This document shows positions 58,030 through 64,000 of a stretch of DNA of 64,000 nucleotides, in pieces; within the stretch, counting starts at the first letter, position 1, and the number at the start of each line of letters is the position of its first letter. The notes beneath the pieces are model-generated. The model searched no databases, was not told the origin of the DNA, and was given only the letters and a program-made list of their open reading frames with translations. Source of the DNA: CAVWUA01 sp963758025 (lineage in GTDB: Bacteria > Planctomycetota > Planctomycetia > Isosphaerales > Isosphaeraceae); the NCBI GenBank assembly GCA_963758025.1, contig CAVWUA010000004.1, forward strand, positions 124,001 to 188,000, read 5' to 3'. Both the position numbers and the translations under genes were made by a program.

Positions 58030-58385
58030 CTTGAAGTATAGAAAATACCCTGGCCGAAGAAAAGACCTCCGCAACATATTTTTGGGGAAGGTGATTCGGA
58101 GCCTCTACCTTCGACCATCCTCCAGAATGGTGACTCATCAAGAATCTCCTCTCCTCGGACCAACCTGACGAAAATTCGGTGCAGGTCTCGCAAGTGGAAG
58201 GCCTCGAATGCCACGCGGAAAAGTGGTCTGGCCCGGAAGGGCGGATGGACTCTAAGATCGGTACTGTTAGTCCCCCCATGAAACGCAAGGACGAACGTAC
58301 CGGCCGCGCCGGTGGTTTTGCCCTTAATGGATTGTAAAAGCACATTTTCTCAGTCGGTTTGGGAAATCATTGAGGGAGGTCCTCC
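58030..58385. other. Divergent intergenic region between tRNA-fMet and phosphofructokinase gene
   Basis: 356 bp that must contain the promoters for the tRNA (minus) and the kinase (plus). A short GC-rich dyad ACCGG-n5-CCGGT lies near 58297-58312, followed by TTTT; its meaning is unclear. An open frame on the minus strand (about 110 codons) shows no recognisable content. GGGAGG at about 58373-58378 is the ribosome site of the downstream GTG start. Confidence 0.45.
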
Positions 58386-59693
58386 GTGACCACGATCTCC
58401 GGTACAGACCGGACGCAAAATCCGATTCGTCGCGTTGCCATCCTGTTTGCCGGCGGGCCTGCACCAGCCGCCAACGCCGTCATCTCGACCGCCGCGGTTT
58501 CGTTCCTCCGCAATGGAATCGAAGTGGTCGGGGTCCTTAATGGTTACTCGCACCTGGTCGAGTTCAGTGAGGATCATCCGCTGCAAGAAGGCCGTGACTA
58601 CGTGATGATCACGCACAAGATGCTCCGTCGGACCCGCAATAGCCGGGGCATCATGATCGGCACAGCGCGAACGAACCCAGGCAAGCACATCAATCAGCTA
58701 AGCGACCTGGCCGACAGCGAGAAATCCGCCCCGTTGCGGACTGTCCATCAGGCCTTGGAATCGCTCGGGGTGGACGCCCTGGTCTCCATCGGCGGAGACG
58801 ACACGCTGAAGACGGCTAACAAGTTCAAGCTCTACCAGGACCATTTACCGGAGAATAGCCGACGGATCGCGGTGGTCCATGTCCCGAAGACGATCGATAA
58901 CGACTACCTCGGGATCGACTTCACCTTTGGCTATTTCACGGCGGTCGAGACACTGGCAGGTGAGATCCGCAACCTCCTGGCGGATGCCGAGTCGAACCGC
59001 AACTACTTCTTGGTTGAAACCATGGGCCGCAGCGCGGGCTGGTTGGCCTACGGAGCGGCCATCGCTGGCGAAGCCAGCCTGGTGCTCAGCGTCGAGGATA
59101 TCGTTGACGAGTACCGCCTGGAGGAAGAAACCACCAATTCCGAGACAGGCCAAACCTACAAACGTCCCGTCATGGATATCGACAAGGTGGTCGGCTGGAT
59201 CGTCAAGGCCATGCAGGCCCGCGAGAAAGAGGGGAAAGAGTTCGGTGTCATCGTGCTGGCCGAAGGGCTCGCGGAATTCCTGCCGAACAAGTCCCTGCAA
59301 GGCATTCCACGCGACGAGCACGGCCACATTTCCATCTCGCAAGTCAACCTGGCCCGCACTTTCGCGAAACTGGTCGGTGATGCGTATGAGAAAGCTTCGG
59401 GAATCAACCGAAAGGTCAACGGACTCCAACTCGGTTACGAAGCCCGTTGCGCCCTGCCGCACGCCTTCGATGTCATGCTCGGCAGCCAGCTTGGCGTCGG
59501 TGCCTACCGCGCGTTGGTCGAGGAGAAGCTCAACGGAGTCATGGTGTCTGTTTCCGGCCAGCTTGATCTGAACTACGTTCCGTTCGAGAAGCTGGTCGAT
59601 CCCAAAACGCTCATCACCGTTGTCCGCTATATCAAGACAAAATCCGACTTCCACCGTCTGGCCCGGTTCCTCGAAACCTATATTCACAGTTGA
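58386..59693 (+). CDS. 6-phosphofructokinase, pyrophosphate-type
   Basis: Intact 435-residue enzyme that phosphorylates fructose 6-phosphate in glycolysis. GTG at 58386 is preceded by GGGAGG at seven bases. Motifs are FAGGPAPAANAVIS at the start, SIGGDDTLKTA, HVPKTIDNDYLGIDFTFGY, VETMGRSAGWLAYGAA and VNGLQLGYEARCALP. In ATP-dependent enzymes the donor site reads GGDGS and PGTID; here GGDDT with Asp and PKTID with Lys are the residues linked to pyrophosphate use. It is therefore probably a reversible PPi-dependent enzyme. It is monocistronic, with a strong hairpin behind it. Confidence 0.92.
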   Translation: MTTISGTDRTQNPIRRVAILFAGGPAPAANAVISTAAVSFLRNGIEVVGVLNGYSHLVEFSEDHPLQEGRDYVMITHKMLRRTRNSRGIMIGTARTNPGKHINQLSDLADSEKSAPLRTVHQALESLGVDALVSIGGDDTLKTANKFKLYQDHLPENSRRIAVVHVPKTIDNDYLGIDFTFGYFTAVETLAGEIRNLLADAESNRNYFLVETMGRSAGWLAYGAAIAGEASLVLSVEDIVDEYRLEEETTNSETGQTYKRPVMDIDKVVGWIVKAMQAREKEGKEFGVIVLAEGLAEFLPNKSLQGIPRDEHGHISISQVNLARTFAKLVGDAYEKASGINRKVNGLQLGYEARCALPHAFDVMLGSQLGVGAYRALVEEKLNGVMVSVSGQLDLNYVPFEKLVDPKTLITVVRYIKTKSDFHRLARFLETYIHS

Positions 59694-59737
59694 GGGTTCC
59701 TCGGAGGTTTCCGAAAGCCAACCACGGTACTCCCTTG

Positions 59738-59770
59738 CGGCCCGTCCCGATTCTCCATCGGGACGGGCCG
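59738..59770 (+). terminator. Strong hairpin after phosphofructokinase gene
   Basis: A perfect 14-bp stem (CGGCCCGTCCCGAT and its complement) with a five-base loop, 44 bp behind the stop. No long T run follows (only TT), so it may be an intrinsic terminator of the T-poor kind or a 3'-end stabiliser. Confidence 0.7.
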
Positions 59771-59800
59771 TTCCACGATTCCAACCGAGGTTTCCAAACG

Positions 59801-60166
59801 ATGCCGACACGGATTGACGGGCCGAGACGCATTGAAGCGGCCGGAAACAAGCCCAAATTGATCGACGAATATATCGGACGGATCAACTCAGGCCACGAGC
59901 GTCTGAGTATCGCCCATATGCGAAGCCCGGGCGGTTGGATTGAGCCGGGACAGACGCCGGAGTTTGACGAATACACACTCGTTCTCCACGGAATGCTTCA
60001 CGTCGAGAGCCGAGACGGGGCAATGGACGTTCGAGCCGGCCAGGCCGTGATCGTTCAACGTGGGGAATGGGTACGCTACAGTACGCCCGAACCGGAGGGC
60101 GCGGAATACATCGCGGTGTGTTCGCCGGCTTTCTCGATCGAGACGGTCCACCGTGATCCGGCCTGA
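59801..60166 (+). CDS. Small cupin-domain protein
   Basis: 121 residues starting at the ATG at 59801, behind the hairpin. The cupin_2 core is visible: EPGQTPEFDEYTLVLHGMLH, then VRAGQAVIVQRGEWVRYSTP and GAEYIAVCSPAFS. Cupin motif 1 lacks the usual two N-terminal histidines (FDEYTLVLHG), so metal binding is doubtful. It may be a small-molecule sensor or an enzyme of unknown substrate. The next small gene follows on the same strand after about 100 bp. Confidence 0.83.
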   Translation: MPTRIDGPRRIEAAGNKPKLIDEYIGRINSGHERLSIAHMRSPGGWIEPGQTPEFDEYTLVLHGMLHVESRDGAMDVRAGQAVIVQRGEWVRYSTPEPEGAEYIAVCSPAFSIETVHRDPA

Positions 60167-60270
60167 ATCCAGGGGTGTACCGACGATGACACGCGGGAAT
60201 GGTTCCGGATGTGCGGCATCCTATGTCGGTCGCGGATTCCGTCCCGATTGTTTATCGCTGGGGATATGCC

Positions 60271-60375
60271 ATGTTCATTTTCTACTCGAACCGCATGGGC
60301 TGTCTGGGTTCGATTCTCGTCTCGATCGTGCTGACCGTCGTGCTGGTCCTTTTGCTCCAGTCTTGTCATGGTTAG
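60271..60375 (+). CDS. Tiny single-helix membrane protein (34 residues)
   Basis: ATG at 60271 preceded by GGGGAT. The product starts MFIFYSNRMGCLGSILVSIV and continues as a strongly hydrophobic helix to LLQSCHG. The pattern YSNRxGCLGS plus one membrane helix resembles very short conserved membrane proteins found in several bacterial phyla, for which I know no function. Its TAG overlaps the stop of the convergent P450 gene. Too short for routine gene calling. Confidence 0.55.
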   Translation: MFIFYSNRMGCLGSILVSIVLTVVLVLLLQSCHG

Positions 60376-61779
60376 AGAGGATGATCGACCTCGGGATGCG
60401 TTGGCCCCCGTTCGGCGGAATGTTCTGCCTGTGCGCGCGCATGGGGGATCATCCGGATACCGTGCTTGGGGCGAAGCGTGATAGACGGCACCAATTCAAG
60501 CGTCGTTTGCCCCGAATCTAATGAGAGACGAAAGCGTTGGGCGATGGTCGCCAGGATCAGGACAGCTTCCATCATTGCGAAATGATTGCCGATGCAGATT
60601 CTCGGACCGCCCCCGAAGGGAAAATAGGCTCCGCGCGGGTAGGCGCTTGGCCAGGTCGTCCGCCCAGCGCTCGGGACGGAAGGCCTCAGCCTCCTCAAAC
60701 CACCGATCGTCTCGGTGCGCGGTCCACTGACACAGAAAGAGCTGCGAGCCTTTCGGGATGTGGTAACCCGCGATCTCACCCGCTTCGAGCATCTCACGAC
60801 CGATAGCCCAGGCCGGCGGATAGAGCCTCATCGACTCCCGTACAACCCACTCGGTGTAATGGAGCTTTGGCACGTCAGCGACTGTTGGAGAACGGTCGCT
60901 CAGAGTATCGCGTAGCTCCTGGGCAAGCCGGGTCTCGGCTCCCGGGTGCTGAGCCAGCAGATAAAAGCAATAGGAAAGAGCCAAGGCGGTCGTTTCATGA
61001 CCCGCCAGGAAGATCGTCACGGCTTCGTCTCGAAGCTGGCGATCGGTCATGCCGCTGCCCTCGTCGTCGAGCGCGGCCAGGAGATGCGAGAGCAGGTCGC
61101 CGGGATTATGATCGCTCTGCCGTCGCTGGCGGATGATCGCGTAGATGATCTCGTCGATGCGACGGATCGAGCGATGAAATCGCACGGTCGAGGGGGTTGG
61201 GATCCATTCGCGGAAGCGAAACCACTTCGTTGGTTCAAGGTAGTACGTCATGACAACGTCGAGCGCATCACCGACGTCGCGGGCGGTCTCGGAAACATCC
61301 GTGTCGAAAAGCGTCTTGGCAACGATCCCCAGCGTGAGCCTCATCAATTCTTCATGGATATCGACTGGTTTGCCGTCGTTCCAGGTGTCTAGCATCCGCG
61401 ACGTGTGGTCGATCATGACCTCGCCGTAGCGCTGGATCTGCTGGAGTTGGAACGCCGGTTGGGCCAGCTTCCGTTGCCGTCGCCAGAAATCCCCCTCACT
61501 CGTCAAGAGCCCCTGGCCGACCACCGGCGCGAGCAACCGGGTCAGCTTATCCTTGCGAAGCCTTAATCCATGACCTCGGAGAATGAATTCGATATCCTCG
61601 GGACGATTGAAGAGGTAGCAGTTCAGATTACCAAGACGCATGCGCACGACATCGCCGCAGTCGCGAGCCTTCGTCATGAAGCCCAGGGGATCACGGACGT
61701 ACTGGAGAGTGTTGCCGATCAGGAAGGACCCTTTCGGGCCGGCTGGTTGCTGCGTCCTTGCCATGTTTCCTCTCGACAA
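60372..61779 (-). CDS. Cytochrome P450 (frameshifted near the haem loop)
   Basis: A soluble bacterial P450 of about 465 residues. The I helix is FLAGHETTALALSY (AGxxT oxygen-binding site), the ExxR motif is ESMRLYPPAW, and the haem-thiolate loop is FPFGGGPRICIG. The main frame runs from 61779 to about 60640 and ends falsely at 60496. The haem loop and C-terminus are in the next frame down to the TAA at 60372, so one base is missing or extra near 60636-60645 (AKRLP to RGAYF). No ferredoxin partner is adjacent. It follows the PHA-granule-type gene by ten bases and may be the last gene of that unit. The substrate is unknown. Confidence 0.87.
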
Positions 61780-61789
61780 TTCAACGTTT

Positions 61790-62092
61790 TCAGGTCAATT
61801 GCTTTGGAAACGTCTTCTGAAGAATCCCTTTCAACCCGCTGGCCAGAGGGCCGCCGAGAATGCCACCGAGCGCGGGGATGTCGCCTTTGAGGTGGACCTC
61901 CTCCGGATCGACCCGCATCTCGACATGAAACCCGTGGCCCGTCATCGTGACGGCATGATGATCCGGCGCCCAATCGACCCGCTGAACGAGGGGGCCGAAA
62001 CGTCCACGCACCTCGTTCACGGTCTGCTCCAAGCGTGCGCGAGCATCATCCATCGTCCGACCGTGCTTGACTGACATCTCAATCAGCGACAT
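61790..62092 (-). CDS. Polyhydroxyalkanoic acid system (PHA_gran_rgn) family protein
   Basis: About 100 residues from the ATG at 62092 (MSLIEMSVKHGRTMDDARAR); the frame could extend to 62125, overlapping the thioredoxin gene's stop. The family core is seen: RLEQTVNEVRGRFGPLVQRV, WAPDHHAVTMTGHGFHVEMR and VHLKGDIPALGGILGGPLAS. Members are small proteins named for PHA granule regulation but widespread in organisms without PHA, so the role here is open. It sits between a thioredoxin/TPR protein and a P450 on the same strand. Confidence 0.78.
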   Translation of the reverse strand: MSLIEMSVKHGRTMDDARARLEQTVNEVRGRFGPLVQRVDWAPDHHAVTMTGHGFHVEMRVDPEEVHLKGDIPALGGILGGPLASGLKGILQKTFPKQLT

Positions 62093-62121
62093 CGAATTCT
62101 CAACCCCCGGCGCTGCGACGA

Positions 62122-62982
62122 TCAAAGAACGACAGAGAGCCGACGGCGGTAGTCGTTGAGCAGTTCCGAATCAGCTGGTAAAAGCTGGAAGATGGCGAGC
62201 ATGAGTTTACGAGCGGCCTCTCCTTGACCTTGACGGTCCTGCTCCACGAGATCGAGACAGAGCTTCAGGGCTTCCTCATACTGCTTCGCGGCGGCCAGAG
62301 CCTCGGCAAGCTGGAACCGTAGTTCTGTGTTTTCGGGAGCCTCCGCCAGGGCCTTGCGGCATTTCTCCACATCGCCTGCCTCTTCGGCCCCGGCTTGCAA
62401 GGTCAGTTCCGCTTTCAGCGTCTCGGCCTCGGGTTCAAGAAATCCTCGGCGTTCCAGTTCACTGATGATCTTCTGCGCCTCGTCCGCTTTTCCCTGTGCC
62501 AGTAAGACCCGGCCAAGACCGATCTTCGCTGGAATGTCGTGCGGGTCGAGTTCCAGACCTTGCCGATAGAGCCGTTCCGCGACGCCCGAATCGCTTGATT
62601 CGATCTTTCTCGCCTCGGCGACTTTCTTCTCAACTTCCGAGGGCAAGAGCCGGCCGATGAACTGGCGGATTTCCGACTCTGGCAAGACGCCGACGAATGA
62701 GTCCGCGATTTTGCCGTCCTTGATCCCGATGACGGCGGGGATCGACCGGATGCCAAACGCTGCCGCGATGTCCGGAAGTCGTTCCGTCTCCGCCTTTACC
62801 AGTACGAATTTCCCTTGATACTCCTCGGCGAGTTTCTCGAGAACCGGTCCCAGCATGCGGCAGGGCTGGCACCAGGTTGCCCAGAAATCCACAATGACCG
62901 GCACCTGCTTCGATCGTTCGAGAACATCGGTCTCGAAAGACTCCTGGGTCGTCTCAATGATGGAGGCACTGGGATTGATCAT
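62122..62982 (-). CDS. Thioredoxin-TPR protein, CnoX/YbbN-like co-chaperone
   Basis: A thioredoxin domain (ESFETDVLERSKQVPVIVDF, active site ATWCQPCRMLGP, IRSIPAVIGIKDGK) is followed by TPR-like repeats (ERLYRQGLELDPHDIPAKIG, LAEALAAAKQYEEALKLCLD) and the typical end LLPADSELLNDYRRRL. This is the YbbN/CnoX layout, a protein that protects folding clients from oxidation and hands them to chaperonins. The WCQPC site is redox-competent, unlike E. coli YbbN. ATG at 62982 is preferred; a GTG at 63066 adds 28 uncharacteristic residues. Confidence 0.87.
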   Translation of the reverse strand: MINPSASIIETTQESFETDVLERSKQVPVIVDFWATWCQPCRMLGPVLEKLAEEYQGKFVLVKAETERLPDIAAAFGIRSIPAVIGIKDGKIADSFVGVLPESEIRQFIGRLLPSEVEKKVAEARKIESSDSGVAERLYRQGLELDPHDIPAKIGLGRVLLAQGKADEAQKIISELERRGFLEPEAETLKAELTLQAGAEEAGDVEKCRKALAEAPENTELRFQLAEALAAAKQYEEALKLCLDLVEQDRQGQGEAARKLMLAIFQLLPADSELLNDYRRRLSVVL

Positions 62983-63158
62983 AATCGCTTCAGGTTCGAG
63001 GGCTATCGGTTGGTCCAGTCGCTCGGCAGGTGTCGGTTCCCGTGTGAGTCGTCCCCAGCACAGCACGCCGATTGACTACAATGACCCGGACGTCGGTCAG
63101 CAGCAGCGTCCAGGGAATGCACCCGGAAATCGGGGCTGCTGCGCCTCCGTTGGATTGA

Positions 63159-63569
63159 TTATTGATCGCGATGGGGTTTTTCCGCCAGTTCCAGCGCGGC
63201 CGAGTTGATGCAGTAACGAAGCCCCGTGGGCTCAGGGCCGTCCTCGAAGACATGCCCGAGGTGCGAGCCGCAACGACGGCACGTGACCTCCGTACGAGTC
63301 ATTCCGTGGCTACGATCCGTGTGTTCTTCTACGCTCGAGGAATTCAAGGACTGATAGAAGCTCGGCCAACCACTTCCGGATTCATACTTCACGTCCGAAT
63401 CGAAAAGTTCCTGACCGCAACCAGCGCATCGGTAGATTCCCGGTGTCTTTGCGTTCCAGTAGGTTCCGGTAAAGGCGTGCTCCGTCCCTTTCTCGCGGAG
63501 GATGTGATATTGCTCCGGCGTGAGCTGCGCACGCCATTCCGCCTCGCTCTTTTCGACTCGTTCACTCAT
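63159..63569 (-). CDS. msrB: Peptide-methionine (R)-S-oxide reductase MsrB
   Basis: 136 residues, full length. It reduces methionine-R-sulfoxide in proteins. The zinc site uses CAGC and CRRC pairs (YRCAGCGQELF and VTCRRCGSHLGHVF). Other markers are SGSGWPSFYQ and the catalytic Cys in LRYCINSAALEL. ATG at 63569. There is no leader, so it is cytosolic. Its neighbour in this repair/redox corner is the CnoX-like gene about 95 bp downstream. Confidence 0.95.
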   Translation of the reverse strand: MSERVEKSEAEWRAQLTPEQYHILREKGTEHAFTGTYWNAKTPGIYRCAGCGQELFDSDVKYESGSGWPSFYQSLNSSSVEEHTDRSHGMTRTEVTCRRCGSHLGHVFEDGPEPTGLRYCINSAALELAEKPHRDQ

Positions 63570-63584
63570 CAGTGCGATCCTCGT

Positions 63585-64000
63585 TCAACGGGGGCCTCGG
63601 CCCCAGAGCGGTTCGATCAACTGAGCGTCCCACGTCTTGTATTCACGTTTCAGCCGTGCGGCCAGTTCCGGCTTCTGATCGGAAAGGTCGGTCGTTTCGC
63701 CGAGATCGGTGCTCAGGTCGTAGAGTTCCCAGGGGCGCTGGCCGCCAGGACGGACGAGTTTCCAGTTTCCTTCCCGCATGGCCGCTCGGCCCCCGTAACG
63801 CCAGAAGAGATGCTCATGGGGTGGTCCCGATGCGTTGCCCGACAGATAGGGAAGCAGGTTCACGCCGTCGGTCCGGTCCTGGTCGGTAGGCTTGATGCCG
63901 GCGGCGGCGAGGGACGTCGGCAGGACATCGAGCGAGATCACCGGTCGGTCGTCCACCACTCCGGCGGGAAGGTGGTCTTTCCAGGCCATCAGAAATGGGA
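63585..64000 (-). CDS. Sulfatase, C-terminal fragment (truncated by window end)
   Basis: The frame is open to the last base of the window, so the N-terminus with the formylglycine site (CxPxR) is outside. Visible are PFLMAWKDHLPAGVVDDRPV, SLDVLPTSLAAAGIKPTD and GVNLLPYLSG, HLFWRYGGRAAMREGNWKLV and WELYDLSTDLGETTDLSDQK. This is the usual end of type I sulfatases, which are abundant in planctomycetes and remove sulfate from polysaccharides. The stop lies 15 bp before msrB's ATG region. Confidence 0.9.
   Translation of the reverse strand, partial: PFLMAWKDHLPAGVVDDRPVISLDVLPTSLAAAGIKPTDQDRTDGVNLLPYLSGNASGPPHEHLFWRYGGRAAMREGNWKLVRPGGQRPWELYDLSTDLGETTDLSDQKPELAARLKREYKTWDAQLIEPLWGRGPR

Noticed and set aside
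58008..58343. Minus-strand 111-codon open frame between tRNA and phosphofructokinase
   Set aside because: Overlaps the tRNA gene and has no recognisable domain or ribosome site.
58845..59810. Minus-strand open frame of 321 codons over phosphofructokinase
   Set aside because: Antisense shadow in high-GC sequence; the plus strand has all family motifs.

Overview
This window looks like a chromosomal piece of a planctomycete, probably Isosphaeraceae or a close relative. The signs are gene families typical of that phylum: the PSCyt1/DUF1549/DUF1553 cytochrome protein next to a DUF1501 protein, a LamG/PA14 multihaem cytochrome, a PEP-CTERM protein, a sulfatase, an ECF sigma factor beside a Ser/Thr kinase, an ISAzo13 ('Rhodopirellula-type') transposase, and a giant surface protein whose N-terminus carries the LExRxLLS signature. 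These assignments rest on reading motifs; no database search was possible.

Layout. 1-2.2 kb: end of a Ca2+-type P-ATPase and a CaCA exchanger. 2.2-12.2 kb: three co-directional genes (LamG/PA14/five-haem cytochrome, PSD1 cytochrome, Tat-exported DUF1501). 12.2-19.9 kb: a glycosidase-like protein, an AsmA-like protein, a P1B metal ATPase and a secreted beta-propeller. 19.9-26.6 kb: a tightly packed minus-strand cluster in the order response regulator, sensor kinase, GCS2-type carboxylate-amine ligase, IucA/IucC siderophore synthetase, EntS-like MFS exporter. It reads as a metal-sensing, metallophore-making and exporting unit and is the best candidate for an undescribed system. 26.8-28.8 kb: a nitrilase and a phosphatase-cytochrome c' fusion.

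28.9-36.8 kb is an accessory, decaying stretch: an ISAzo13-like element abutting an IS630-like element, a broken alanine tRNA, remnants of a sigma factor/kinase pair, and a full-length IS4-type element. 37.1-54.4 kb is one giant coding region, now in many frames. It holds three beta-helix modules, PKD and FG-GAP-like domains, RTX repeats with exact 162-bp duplications, a metzincin-type zinc motif, a PPC domain and cohesin/dockerin-like domains. 54.6-58.0 kb holds a PEP-CTERM protein, a frameshifted DUF2207 protein with LemA, and an initiator tRNA with a clear terminator. 58.4-64 kb is core-like: PPi-type phosphofructokinase, cupin, a tiny membrane protein, a thioredoxin/PHA-granule/P450 group, MsrB and the end of a sulfatase.

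Many otherwise well-conserved genes are interrupted by one-base frame changes, while many neighbours are intact. Uncorrected sequencing indels explain most of this better than mass pseudogenisation, but 31.6-35 kb looks truly degenerate. Where a protein is split, the pieces are listed with the likely junction.
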